A stretch of 64,000 bases of DNA from an uncultured Bacteroides sp. (GCA_900542985.1 UQPQ01000007.1:10961-74960), one strand, 5' to 3'. Shown: positions 50,844 to 59,805, counted from the first letter of the stretch. A program made the numbers and translations. Notes: a model not told the origin generated them from the sequence alone.

Positions 50844-52040
50844 ATGCTACGACTTACTGTATTATGCCTGACAATCCTCACTTTTATTAACTTGTTTTCT
50901 CAAACTCATGTGATAGAAGAAGTTGATAAAAGGGGGATTGTTTCTGATTCGACAGAAATTTCTGCTCATGATTCTTTACAAACTGAAAAAACAGGTTTCT
51001 TAAAGAAATTTCTAGCTTATTTCAATGATGCCAACAAGGAAAAAAGTGATAAAAAATTTGATTTCAGCATCATTGGAGGACCTCATTATTCTACTGATAC
51101 CAAACTGGGTATCGGGTTGGTTGCGGCCGGATTGTATCGGACAGACCGTACAGATTCTCTTCTTCCTCCTTCCAATGTTTCCTTGTACGGAGATGTTTCT
51201 ACTGTAGGCTTCTATTTGCTGGGAGTGAGAGGTACTCATTTGTTCCCGAAAGACCGCTATCGCTTTAATTATAATCTTTATTTTTTCTCTTTTCCGAGCC
51301 TTTATTGGGGAACGGGGTATGATAATGGAGCTAATGACGATAACGAAAGTGAATATAAACGCTTTCAAGCTCAGGTTAAACTGGATTTTATGTTCCGCGT
51401 CAGTTCCAATCTCTATGTAGGACCAACTTTTGCTTTTGACTACATTCGGGGGTATGATTTTGAAAAGCCGGAATTGTTAAATGGAATGGATCAGAAAACA
51501 ATTGGCATTACTCCCGGGTTTTCTATAGTATATGATAGCAGAGATTTTCTGACTAATGCTTATAAAGGAATGTATGTACGTCTCGACCAGAGATTCAGTC
51601 CTTCGTTCTTAGGTAATGATTACGCTTTTAGTAGTACGGAACTTACTGCAAACTATTACAGACCGGTATGGAAGGGAGGTATATTGGCCGGACAGTTTCA
51701 TACCCAATTGAATTATGGAGATCCTTTTTGGGGATTGATGGCTACATTGGGAAGTTCTTATTCCATGAGAGGGTATTATGAAGGAAGATATCGGGATAAA
51801 TGTGCTATGGATGCACAAATAGAACTTCGTCAGCATGTATGGAAACGGAATGGTATAGCTGTATGGGTAGGAGGTGGTACTGTCTTTCCCGAATTTTCTG
51901 CTCTGAGATGGAAACATTTATTACCCAATTATGGTGTCGGTTATCGTTGGGAGTTTAAGAAAAGAGTGAATGTAAGGTTAGATCTAGGATTTGGCAGGCA
52001 CCAGACCGGGTTTATTTTTAATATAAATGAAGCTTTTTAG
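50844..52040 (+). CDS. Omp85-like outer membrane barrel protein without POTRA domains
   Basis: The 398-residue protein has a signal peptide (about 1-20), a short linker and then a barrel similar to the C-terminal bacterial surface antigen (Omp85) domain. Visible features are DFSIIGGPHYSTDTKLGIGLVAAGLY, ITPGFSIVYDSRDFLTNAYKGMYV near 215-238 and the SYSMRGYYEGRYRDK segment, equivalent to the conserved RGY/F motif of strand loop L6. No POTRA domains fit in the length. It may insert or export a lipid or protein. Its end overlaps the EptA-like gene by 14 bases, so the two are coupled. Confidence 0.85.
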   Translation: MLRLTVLCLTILTFINLFSQTHVIEEVDKRGIVSDSTEISAHDSLQTEKTGFLKKFLAYFNDANKEKSDKKFDFSIIGGPHYSTDTKLGIGLVAAGLYRTDRTDSLLPPSNVSLYGDVSTVGFYLLGVRGTHLFPKDRYRFNYNLYFFSFPSLYWGTGYDNGANDDNESEYKRFQAQVKLDFMFRVSSNLYVGPTFAFDYIRGYDFEKPELLNGMDQKTIGITPGFSIVYDSRDFLTNAYKGMYVRLDQRFSPSFLGNDYAFSSTELTANYYRPVWKGGILAGQFHTQLNYGDPFWGLMATLGSSYSMRGYYEGRYRDKCAMDAQIELRQHVWKRNGIAVWVGGGTVFPEFSALRWKHLLPNYGVGYRWEFKKRVNVRLDLGFGRHQTGFIFNINEAF

Positions 52041-53724
52041 CAATATGAAGAAGTGGTTTGAAGATCAAAGGAATTTATTTTACTGTTTTTTATTTGTTTT
52101 AATTGTCCCCAATATATTGTTGTGTATTACCGAGCAGATGTCTGTTGGTGCGAAGCTGACCAATATTCTGTTACCGCTTGGATGCTATTATACGCTGATG
52201 ACATTGTCGAGAAGCAGTGCTAAGATGGTGGGATATTTGTTTTTGTTTGTTTTTTTGGGAGCTTTTCAGATAGTCTTACTTTATTTGTTTGGAAAGTCGG
52301 TCATTGCTGTTGACATGTTTCTGAATCTGGTAACGACTAATTCCGCAGAAGCATTTGAATTATTAGACAACTTAATCCCCGCATTGGTGGTGGTGTTTTT
52401 ATTATATATCCCTATAATTGTTTGGGGAATAATAAGCGTGGTACATAAAAGAACTGTTTCTGAAGATTTCCTTCGCAGACAGCGTAAAAAATCGGTATTG
52501 GGGCTTTTCTTAGGAGTTCTGGCTTTACTCTTGACAGTTTGGACTGATGAACAATATGAATTCAAGTCCGATTTTTATCCGGTAAATGTGTGTTATAATG
52601 CATATTTGGCAGTACAGAGGGAGATTAAGACCGAGTCGTATGACCAGACCTCAAAAGACTTCTCTTTTCATGCATATTCTTCCCATGCAGAAGAGGAACG
52701 GGAAATTTATGTGATGGTTGTGGGGGAAACATCTCGTGCATTAAATTGGAAATTATATGGATATGACCGTGACACAAATCCTTTGTTGTCTGTAACGGAC
52801 GGGTTGGTCGCTTTTCCGAAGGTTCTTACAGAATCGAATACCACTCATAAAAGTGTACCGATGTTGCTGTCGGATATTTGTGCAGAAAACTTCGATTCTA
52901 TTTATTTCCGGAAAGGAATATTGACGGCATTTAAAGAAGCAGGTTTCCATACTGCCTTTTTTTCTAATCAGCGGTATAATAATTCATTTATTGATTTTTT
53001 CGGTAAAGAAGCGGAGAATAGCTATTTTATTAAAGAAAAAGAATCTTGTCTCAATCCCGGGGATGAAGACTTGCTGTTGTTATTAGAAAAAGAATTGAAA
53101 AAGAAACAGAGAAAGTTGTTTGTGGTATTGCATACATACGGTTCTCATTTTAGCTATAAAGAACGTTATCCGAATGATTTTGCATATTTCAAACCGGATT
53201 CTCCGTTGGATGTATCAGTCAAATATCGTGAAAATTTAAAAAACGCTTACGACAATACCATTCGTTATACAGATTATTTTTTATTTCGTTTGATGTCACT
53301 TTTGAAGCAGGAGCAGGCACAAACAGCTTTTGTCTATACTTCTGATCACGGAGAAGATTTATACGATGACGATCGTCGTTTATTTCTTCATGCATCTCCT
53401 ATTCCTTCAGCTTATCAGATTTATGTACCTTTTGTTGTCTGGACTTCGGATGAATATCAGACTGCTTATTCCGATAAAGTACAGGCTTTGGAAGCAAACC
53501 GTCTGAAAAATATTTCCTCCAGTTCTTCTCTGTTTCATACTATGCTTGATTTAGCAGGAGTTGAAACTGTATACCGGAAGGAAAATTGTTCTGTAGCGAG
53601 TCAAAACTTTGTGGAATCTCCACGTGTGTATCTGAACGATCATAATGAGGCGCGCTCACTAAAGGATATGAAGATGGACGACGAAGATTTTCGTTTGTTG
53701 AAGAAATGGAATATTGATTATTGA
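52027..53724 (+). CDS. Phosphoethanolamine transferase (EptA/sulfatase superfamily)
   Basis: The 565-residue inner-membrane protein has five N-terminal membrane helices (within about 14-185) and a periplasmic alkaline-phosphatase-fold domain. The nucleophile is the Thr of VVGETSR near 235. Other metal-site pieces are SNTTHKSVPMLLS near 271-283 and TSDHGED near 438-444, plus VVLHTYGSH. EptA-like enzymes add phosphoethanolamine from phosphatidylethanolamine to lipid A or other glycans, altering charge and peptide resistance. Bacteroides lipid A is known to carry this group. The gene overlaps the Omp85-like gene by 14 bases. Confidence 0.9.
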   Translation: MKLFSNMKKWFEDQRNLFYCFLFVLIVPNILLCITEQMSVGAKLTNILLPLGCYYTLMTLSRSSAKMVGYLFLFVFLGAFQIVLLYLFGKSVIAVDMFLNLVTTNSAEAFELLDNLIPALVVVFLLYIPIIVWGIISVVHKRTVSEDFLRRQRKKSVLGLFLGVLALLLTVWTDEQYEFKSDFYPVNVCYNAYLAVQREIKTESYDQTSKDFSFHAYSSHAEEEREIYVMVVGETSRALNWKLYGYDRDTNPLLSVTDGLVAFPKVLTESNTTHKSVPMLLSDICAENFDSIYFRKGILTAFKEAGFHTAFFSNQRYNNSFIDFFGKEAENSYFIKEKESCLNPGDEDLLLLLEKELKKKQRKLFVVLHTYGSHFSYKERYPNDFAYFKPDSPLDVSVKYRENLKNAYDNTIRYTDYFLFRLMSLLKQEQAQTAFVYTSDHGEDLYDDDRRLFLHASPIPSAYQIYVPFVVWTSDEYQTAYSDKVQALEANRLKNISSSSSLFHTMLDLAGVETVYRKENCSVASQNFVESPRVYLNDHNEARSLKDMKMDDEDFRLLKKWNIDY

Positions 53725-53735
53725 GCTTCTTTATA

Positions 53736-53767
53736 TTTCTGTAATCCGGCCGAAATGTTTAATTTTG
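53736..53767 (+). promoter_or_regulatory. Promoter of metA
   Basis: TTTC (53736-53739, one base off TTTG) and TAATTTTG (53760-53767) are 20 bases apart. No SAM-type riboswitch fits in the 68-base gap. Confidence 0.5.
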
Positions 53768-53792
53768 TCATGGAAAAGAATAAAGAGAAGAT

Positions 53793-54716
53793 ATGCCATT
53801 AAATTTACCCGATAGACTGCCTGCTATTGATTTATTGAAAGAAGAAAACATCTTTGTAATTGATAATTCGCGGGCTACGGCACAGGACATCCGTCCGTTG
53901 AAGATTGTGATTTTAAACCTGATGCCGATAAAGATTACTACAGAGACTGATTTGATTCGTCTCTTGTCCAACTCACCTTTGCAGATTGAGGTCAGCTTTA
54001 TGAAGCTGAAGAGCCATACTTCGAAGAATACCCCTATTGAGCATATGAAAGCTTTTTACAGGGATTTTGAACTGATGAAGAATGAGAAGTTCGATGGTAT
54101 GATTATTACTGGTGCTCCCGTTGAACACCTTGCTTTTGAAGAGGTAAACTATTGGGAGGAAATAGCTGATATCTTTGCCTGGACACGTACTCATGTTACA
54201 TCTACTCTGTATATCTGTTGGGCTGCACAGGCTGGGCTGTACTATCATTATGGAATACCTAAGTATCCGTTGGACAAAAAGATGTTTGGTATTTTCGAAC
54301 ATCATATTTGTGAAGGATTCCGTCAGTTACCTATTTTCAGAGGCTTTGACGATTTGTTTTTTGTTCCCCATAGCCGCCATACAGAAATACGCCGTGAGGA
54401 TATAGAGAAGCATCCGGAACTGAAAATCATTTCAGAATCGGATGATTCGGGAGTACATATTGTGATGGCAAGAGGAGGACGTGAATTTTTTGTAACCGGT
54501 CATTCGGAATATTCTCCCTATACATTGGATACAGAGTATCGCCGTGATGTGGAAAAAGGATTGCCTATTGATATTCCCAAGAACTATTATGTGGGAGATA
54601 ACCCGGATAACGGTCCGTTGGTGCGCTGGCGTAGTGTGGCCAATCTGCTGTTCTCTAACTGGCTGAATTATTATGTATATCAGGAAACACCATACGATAT
54701 AAATGAAATAAAATAA
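53793..54716 (+). CDS. metA: Homoserine O-acyltransferase (MetA family, probably O-acetyl)
   Basis: This cytoplasmic enzyme activates homoserine at the start of methionine synthesis. The 307-residue protein shows the catalytic cysteine C142 in YICWAAQ, and the H237/E239 pair in VTGHSEYSP. Residue 111 is Glu (GAPVEHLAF), not Gly. In this family Glu at 111 has been linked to acetyl-CoA use and Gly to succinyl-CoA, so the protein is more likely a homoserine O-acetyltransferase in spite of its MetA fold. The U32 peptidase gene begins at the last base of its stop codon (TAATG). Confidence 0.94.
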   Translation: MPLNLPDRLPAIDLLKEENIFVIDNSRATAQDIRPLKIVILNLMPIKITTETDLIRLLSNSPLQIEVSFMKLKSHTSKNTPIEHMKAFYRDFELMKNEKFDGMIITGAPVEHLAFEEVNYWEEIADIFAWTRTHVTSTLYICWAAQAGLYYHYGIPKYPLDKKMFGIFEHHICEGFRQLPIFRGFDDLFFVPHSRHTEIRREDIEKHPELKIISESDDSGVHIVMARGGREFFVTGHSEYSPYTLDTEYRRDVEKGLPIDIPKNYYVGDNPDNGPLVRWRSVANLLFSNWLNYYVYQETPYDINEIK

Positions 54717-56542
54717 TGGTAAAGCAACGTCCTATTGAATTATTGGCTCCGGCTAAGAATCTGGAGTGTGGTATCGAAGCCATTAATCATGGTGCTGATG
54801 CAGTATATATTGGTGCTCCCCGCTTTGGTGCCCGTGCTGCTGCCGGCAATTCGCTGGAAGATATTGCTGCACTGGTGGAGTATGCACATACGTTTAATGT
54901 GCGTATTTATGTGACGGTGAATACCATTTTGCACGATGAGGAACTGAAGGAAACAGAAGAGATGATATGGGATCTTTATCGGGCGGGGGTAGATGCACTG
55001 ATTATTCAGGATATGGGTATCACTCGTTTGAATCTTCCTCCTATTCCTTTGCATGCCAGTACACAAATGGATAATCGTACTCCGGAAAAAGTACGTTTTC
55101 TTGCTGAGGCCGGATTTCGCCAGGTTGTGCTTGCCCGTGAACTTACTCTTGAAGAAATTAGAAAAATTCATCAGACCTGTCCTGATACTCCTCTTGAAGT
55201 GTTTGTACACGGAGCGTTGTGTGTCAGCTATAGCGGTCAGTGCTATGTAAGCCAGGCATGTTACGGACGTAGTGCTAATCGTGGAGAATGTGCACAGTTC
55301 TGCCGGTTGGGTTTTGATTTGGTTGACTCAGAAGGTAAGGTAATAGCAAAAAACAAACATTTGTTGTCTTTGAAAGATATGAATCAGAGTGAAAATCTGG
55401 AAGCCTTACTTGATGCAGGAGCTTCTTCTCTGAAGATTGAAGGACGACTGAAAGATGTTTCGTACGTAAAGAATGTAACCGCATATTACAGACAGAAGCT
55501 GGATGCTATTCTGAAGCGCCGTAAGGAATATGTACGGGCTTCATCGGGACGGGTGAAACTGGCATTTACTCCTCAGCTGGATAAAAGTTTCAGCCGTGGT
55601 TTTACTGATTATTTTGTACATGGACGTAATCCGGGTATCTTTTCTTTTGATACTCCCAAATCGCTTGGAGAAGAAATGGGAGTGGTGAAAGAGGTGCGTG
55701 GAAATTATCTGACGGTGGCAGGTGTAAAGCCATTTTCCAATGGAGACGGACTCTGCTTCTTGGATGAGCAGGGAAAATTGCAAGGCTTCCGTGTAAATAG
55801 GGTAGAGAATAATAAGCTGTATCCTCAGGAAATGCCCAGACTAAAACCTAAGACAAAACTGTATCGCAACTTCGACCAGGAGTTTGAAAGAGTGATGCAG
55901 AAAAAGTCGGCAGAGCGTAAAATTGCCGTTCGTATGGAATTGACAGAGTCGAATTGGGGATTTGCTTTGGAAATGGCCGATGAAGATAATAATCGTATCG
56001 TAGTTACCTTACAGAGAGAAAAAGAACTGGCGCGTACTCCTCAGGCTGAGAATCTGAAAAATCAGTTGAGTAAGTTGGGAAATACACCTTTCGAGATGAG
56101 AGAAATAGTCATTTCTTTATCCGATAACTGGTTTATACCTTCTTCTGAATTGTCGGAGTTGCGTCGTAGAGCCGTAGAGAAGTTGTCGGAATCTCGCAAG
56201 ATAAATTATCGTAGGGAGATTGCGAAAATGCCAGAAACTACGCATGCATTTCCAGCACAGGAACTTACCTATTTGGGAAATGTGATGAACCGCTCTGCAT
56301 GGAGCTTTTATCATGATCATGGTGTGAAACGTATTCTTCCGGCTTTTGAAAAGGAGCAACCGGAACAGGCTGTATTGATGTTCTGCAAACATTGTATCCG
56401 CTATAGTATGGGATGGTGTCCTACACACCATAAGACACGCTCTCCTTTTAAAGAACCTTATTTTCTAGTCAGTGCAGACGGACGTCGTTTCCGTTTACAG
56501 TTTGATTGTAAGGCTTGTCAGATGAAAGTATTGGCAGAATAA
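54716..56542 (+). CDS. U32 family peptidase / RlhA-like 23S rRNA hydroxylation protein
   Basis: The 608-residue protein has an N-terminal TIM-barrel-like U32 domain with RPIELLAPAKNLECGIEAI at the start, LPLHASTQMDNRTPE near 110-124 and the U32 signature E-FVHGALC-SYSGQC near 161-176. The CYGRSANRGECAQFCR cysteines, likely iron-sulfur ligands, follow near 181-196. A C-terminal part holds a further Cys/His cluster (FCKHCIRYSMGWCPTHH). It resembles RlhA (YdcP), needed for hydroxylation of C2501 in 23S rRNA, more than the TrhP (YegQ) group. The assignment is by overall layout. It is translationally coupled to metA. Confidence 0.88.
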   Translation: MVKQRPIELLAPAKNLECGIEAINHGADAVYIGAPRFGARAAAGNSLEDIAALVEYAHTFNVRIYVTVNTILHDEELKETEEMIWDLYRAGVDALIIQDMGITRLNLPPIPLHASTQMDNRTPEKVRFLAEAGFRQVVLARELTLEEIRKIHQTCPDTPLEVFVHGALCVSYSGQCYVSQACYGRSANRGECAQFCRLGFDLVDSEGKVIAKNKHLLSLKDMNQSENLEALLDAGASSLKIEGRLKDVSYVKNVTAYYRQKLDAILKRRKEYVRASSGRVKLAFTPQLDKSFSRGFTDYFVHGRNPGIFSFDTPKSLGEEMGVVKEVRGNYLTVAGVKPFSNGDGLCFLDEQGKLQGFRVNRVENNKLYPQEMPRLKPKTKLYRNFDQEFERVMQKKSAERKIAVRMELTESNWGFALEMADEDNNRIVVTLQREKELARTPQAENLKNQLSKLGNTPFEMREIVISLSDNWFIPSSELSELRRRAVEKLSESRKINYRREIAKMPETTHAFPAQELTYLGNVMNRSAWSFYHDHGVKRILPAFEKEQPEQAVLMFCKHCIRYSMGWCPTHHKTRSPFKEPYFLVSADGRRFRLQFDCKACQMKVLAE

Positions 56543-56548
56543 AAACAG

Positions 56549-57499
56549 ATGAGGCTCATAAGGTATGTAATAGGGTTGTTGGGGGTAATATTTTGTATTA
56601 CAGCATGTCATTATCCGGCTTCTTTTCCTTTGCAGAAAGGGAAAGGGGCAGACTCTTTATACCTTAATACGCCTCGTTTATATGCATTGAATAGCAATTT
56701 TGAAGTCACTGCAGACTCTTTGTGGCTCTATCAGCTTCCTTTTACAGATTCTGTAAAGGTCTTTCGGGGGGACCGTTTGGTGGTAGCCGAATTTTCGGTA
56801 CATCGGCAAGAAAAAGAAGATTCGGTATGGGTAAAGGTGGCGCGCGATCAGGAGACCATTGGCTGGCTTTGTGAACGTACGCTTTTGAAAAATATTGTTC
56901 CTGTAGATCCGATATCTAAATGTATCCATTGGTTCAGCAATACACATACAGTCGTTTTCTTTATAATAGTAGGATTGTTTTTTCTTTGGACGGTGTTGAA
57001 GGCTGTTCGTAAAAAGCAGATAAAACTTTTAGGACTCAACGATATAGATAGTGTATTTCCTATAGTATTGTCTTGGTTGCTTTCCTCATCAGCAGTACTT
57101 TATAATAGTATCTTGCATTTTGTTCCTCAAACCTGGATGCAGTATTATTATAATCCGACTTTAAATCCTTTTGAACTTCCCTTCATTTTAGGACTATTCA
57201 TTGTTTGTGTGGGGATGATTGGTTTAGTAGGTATTGCAATGCTTGATGACTTGTTTCATCAGGCTACTTTGGAAATTTCATTTTTCTATTTGGTAGGATT
57301 TATTTCCTGCTGTATTTTTCTTTATATCTTCTTCACTTATATATGGGTTTATCTGGCTTATCTTTGTTGGATAAGTTATACGGTATTATGTATTACCCGA
57401 TTAAGAAAGTCCAATTCTTATCCTTATGCTTGTGGAGCTTGCGGAGCTAAGATGAGAGCCAAAGGAATTTGTCCGCATTGTGGAGCGTTAAATCAGTAA
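56549..57499 (+). CDS. Membrane lipoprotein with SH3-like region and C-terminal zinc ribbon
   Basis: The 316-residue protein has a lipobox-like signal (ITAC, C20) and an extracytoplasmic SH3b-like beta region at about 40-115. At least four membrane segments lie near 130-148, 166-186, 204-226 and 236-275. It ends in a zinc ribbon CGACGAKMRAKGICPHCG near 294-311, presumably on the cytoplasmic side. A lipoprotein start on a polytopic protein is unusual; the first segment may simply be another membrane helix. I do not recognise the function. It lies 6 bases after the U32 gene. Confidence 0.72.
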   Translation: MRLIRYVIGLLGVIFCITACHYPASFPLQKGKGADSLYLNTPRLYALNSNFEVTADSLWLYQLPFTDSVKVFRGDRLVVAEFSVHRQEKEDSVWVKVARDQETIGWLCERTLLKNIVPVDPISKCIHWFSNTHTVVFFIIVGLFFLWTVLKAVRKKQIKLLGLNDIDSVFPIVLSWLLSSSAVLYNSILHFVPQTWMQYYYNPTLNPFELPFILGLFIVCVGMIGLVGIAMLDDLFHQATLEISFFYLVGFISCCIFLYIFFTYIWVYLAYLCWISYTVLCITRLRKSNSYPYACGACGAKMRAKGICPHCGALNQ

Positions 57500-57510
57500 T
57501 TTTTATTTTA

Positions 57511-57536
57511 TAATGAACATATGTTCATTATATTTG
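57511..57536 (+). promoter_or_regulatory. Operator-like palindrome overlapping the promoter of the DUF134 gene
   Basis: 57511-57530 is a perfect 20-base palindrome (TAATGAACAT and its complement). Its last two bases are the first two of the -7 box TATATTTG (57529-57536), which lies 20 bases before the start codon. A bound dimer would block the promoter, and the DUF134 protein encoded next is the obvious candidate. Confidence 0.65.
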
Positions 57537-57556
57537 CATCGTAATATGATGAAAAT

Positions 57557-58369
57557 ATGTCTCCACGTCCTAAAAATATCAGAAAAGTAAGAGGTATTCC
57601 TCTATCTGTAGGTTTTGCACCTTTAGACAACCCCTTATGTTTGAAAGAAATCATATTGTATGTTGAAGAGTATGAAGCTGTTTATTTATGTGATTATGAG
57701 GGGAAAACTCAGGCAGAAGCTGCAGAAAGTATGGGAATCTCACGTCCTACTTTAACTCGCATTTATGCATCTGCGAGAAAAAAAATAGCTGAGGCAATCA
57801 TTGGTTCATGTCGTTTGATTATAGAAGGGGGGACTTCTTATATGGATGCCCGGTGGTTTCGTTGTAGTAAGTGTGGCTTTTTGTTTAACAACATTATTCC
57901 TAGTGCTACACTCGATCATACGGTATGTCCGTTGTGTAAGGAACCTTGTGTGGAGATTGAAGATAAAGAGTTAAAACCAATTTATTATAAAGAGATGAAA
58001 AAAATAGCTTTACCTACCAGAAATGGAATGATAGACGACCATTTCGGTCATTGTGAGTTTTATACTATTCTTACAGTAGATGATAACAATAAGATTGTGA
58101 TGAGTGAGACTATTCCTTCTCCGCAAGGTTGTGGATGTAAATCGAATATTGCTTTCAAACTTCAGGAAGACGGTGTAACAGTAATGTTGGCTGGAAATAT
58201 GGGAGAAGGAGCTTTGAATAAACTTTCATCGTGCAACATTAAGGTAATACGAGGCTGTAAAGGTGCTGTTTTAGAGGTAGCTGAAGCTTATCTGGCTGGT
58301 AAAATTCAAGATTCAGGAGTCGGTTGTGCAGGACATCATGAAGCCGGCCATGTATGCTCTCATCATTGA
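57557..58369 (+). CDS. DUF134 DNA-binding protein fused to a NifX-like (dinitrogenase Fe-Mo cofactor) domain
   Basis: The 270-residue protein has three parts. Residues 1-95 form a DUF134 domain with a sigma-70-region-4-like helix-turn-helix (GKTQAEAAESMGISRPTLTRIYASARKKIAEA). A zinc ribbon follows, CSKC near 102-105 and CPLC near 122-125. From about 150 there is a NifX/NifB-like domain (KIALPTRNGMIDDHFGHCEFYTIL; GCGCKSNIA; VIRGCKGAV). The end is His/Cys-rich (CAGHHEAGHVCSHH). The NifX-like domain suggests binding of an iron-sulfur or metal cluster, so it may be a metal- or redox-responsive regulator. No nitrogenase genes are nearby. It probably controls itself through the palindrome at 57511-57530. 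Confidence 0.88.
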   Translation: MSPRPKNIRKVRGIPLSVGFAPLDNPLCLKEIILYVEEYEAVYLCDYEGKTQAEAAESMGISRPTLTRIYASARKKIAEAIIGSCRLIIEGGTSYMDARWFRCSKCGFLFNNIIPSATLDHTVCPLCKEPCVEIEDKELKPIYYKEMKKIALPTRNGMIDDHFGHCEFYTILTVDDNNKIVMSETIPSPQGCGCKSNIAFKLQEDGVTVMLAGNMGEGALNKLSSCNIKVIRGCKGAVLEVAEAYLAGKIQDSGVGCAGHHEAGHVCSHH

Positions 58370-58456
58370 TTCTGGATTTTTCTATTTGTTTTTTACAGCG
58401 TGATGTGAAAGTTGCATGACTTTTTATGTTGCTTGTGACTTTAGAAAAGTAATGAA

Positions 58457-58501
58457 AAGAAGGTATATCGAATGAAATTGCTTCATCAGATATACCTTCT
58501 T
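58457..58501 (-). terminator. Terminator after the aspartate aminotransferase gene
   Basis: A perfect 13-bp stem (58457-58469 with 58489-58501) lies 24 bases after the stop codon, followed by a CTTTTC tail on the minus strand. It could also stop the convergent DUF134 transcript. Confidence 0.75.
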
Positions 58502-58524
58502 GCTTATAATAAGGGTTGAGTTTA

Positions 58525-59718
58525 TTATTTCAAACGGGCTAATGTATTTTTAATACGCTTCATTGCTTCGATGATATTTTCATCGGAAGTGGCATAACTC
58601 ATACGGATACATTCAGGTGCACCAAAAGAAGTACCTCCTACACAAGCTACGTGACCTACTTCGAGCAAGTACATAGCCAAGTCGTCAGCATTAGCAATAA
58701 CGCGGTCTCCGTCTTTCTTACCGAAGAATGAGTCGCATTTAGGGAAGAGGTAGAAAGCACCTTGTGGAACGTTGACTTCGAAGCCCGGAATTTCCTTTGC
58801 CAGTTTCACAATTAAATCGCGGCGGCGTTCGAATGCTTTACGCATTTCTTCTACCGGAGCCTGTGAGCCTGTATAAGCTGCTTCTGCTGCTTTCTGAGAT
58901 ACAGAACATGGACCAGAAGTATATTGACCTTGTAGTTTATTTACCCCTTTTACAATCCATTCCGGACCGGCAATGAAACCAATACGCCAACCAGTCATTG
59001 CATATGCCTTAGATACACCATTAACAATAACTACACGGTCTTTGATTTCGTTGAACTGAGCAATACTCTGATGTTTTCCGATGTAGTTGATGTGTTCGTA
59101 AATTTCATCAGCAATCACAATTACTCGTTCGTGTTTAGCCAATACTGCAGCCAGTCCTGCCAATTCTTCCTGTGTATATACAGAACCGGTTGGGTTTGAA
59201 GGAGAGCAAAGAATCAAAGCTCTGGTACGAGGGGTGATACTTGCTTCGAGCTGTGCTGGAGTTATTTTGAAATCTTGTTCAATTCCTGCACGTACAATTA
59301 CTGGAGTACCTTCTGCCAGTTTTACCATTTCCGGATAACTTACCCAGTAAGGAGCCGGTACAATCACTTCGTCTCCTTTATTGATAAGAGCCATGATAGT
59401 GTTGCAAACAGATTGTTTTGCACCATTTGCACAACTGATTTGTGCTGCGGTATATTCCAGACCATTTTCATTTTTCAGCTTTTCTACGATTGCATTACGC
59501 AAAGCAGGATAGCCGGGAACAGGAGAATAGCGTGAGAAGTTATCATCAATTGCTTTTTTAGCAGCTTCTTTGATATGGTCGGGAGTATTGAAGTCAGGTT
59601 CACCGACACTTAAATTGATAACATCAACACCTTGTGCTTTTAATTCACTACTTTTTTGAGACATAGCCAGAGTCGCTGACGGAGACAGGCTGTTCAAACG
59701 ATCTGAAAGTTGGTTCAT
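58525..59718 (-). CDS. aspC: Aspartate aminotransferase (class I, PLP-dependent)
   Basis: This enzyme interconverts aspartate and 2-oxoglutarate with oxaloacetate and glutamate. The 397-residue protein has the PLP lysine K237 in NGVSKAYAMTGWRIGF, SPSNPTGSVY near 172-181 and ADEIYEHINY near 203-212. The overall start LSPSATLAMSQKSSELKAQG is typical of the Ib subgroup, which may also act on prephenate or other amino acids. It is followed by its own terminator. An upstream terminator separates it from the Bax-inhibitor-1 gene on the same strand, and I see no clear -7 box. Confidence 0.93.
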   Translation of the reverse strand: MNQLSDRLNSLSPSATLAMSQKSSELKAQGVDVINLSVGEPDFNTPDHIKEAAKKAIDDNFSRYSPVPGYPALRNAIVEKLKNENGLEYTAAQISCANGAKQSVCNTIMALINKGDEVIVPAPYWVSYPEMVKLAEGTPVIVRAGIEQDFKITPAQLEASITPRTRALILCSPSNPTGSVYTQEELAGLAAVLAKHERVIVIADEIYEHINYIGKHQSIAQFNEIKDRVVIVNGVSKAYAMTGWRIGFIAGPEWIVKGVNKLQGQYTSGPCSVSQKAAEAAYTGSQAPVEEMRKAFERRRDLIVKLAKEIPGFEVNVPQGAFYLFPKCDSFFGKKDGDRVIANADDLAMYLLEVGHVACVGGTSFGAPECIRMSYATSDENIIEAMKRIKNTLARLK

Positions 59719-59759
59719 TGTTTTGTCCTTATTTTTAAGATTGAATATTTATTTTGCAA

Positions 59760-59801
59760 AAGAAGCTAAATTCTTTCATATATAAAAGAATTTAGCTTCT
59801 T
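59760..59801 (-). terminator. Terminator after the Bax-inhibitor-1 gene
   Basis: A perfect 17-bp stem (59760-59776 with 59785-59801), 8-base loop, starts 4 bases after the stop codon. On the minus strand it ends in CTTCTTTTGC, T-rich. Confidence 0.8.
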
Positions 59802-59805
59802 TTTC

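Noticed and set aside
53725..53792. A SAM riboswitch before metA
   Set aside because: The 68-base gap is too short for SAM-I and shows a plain promoter, not the conserved core of a SAM-II type.
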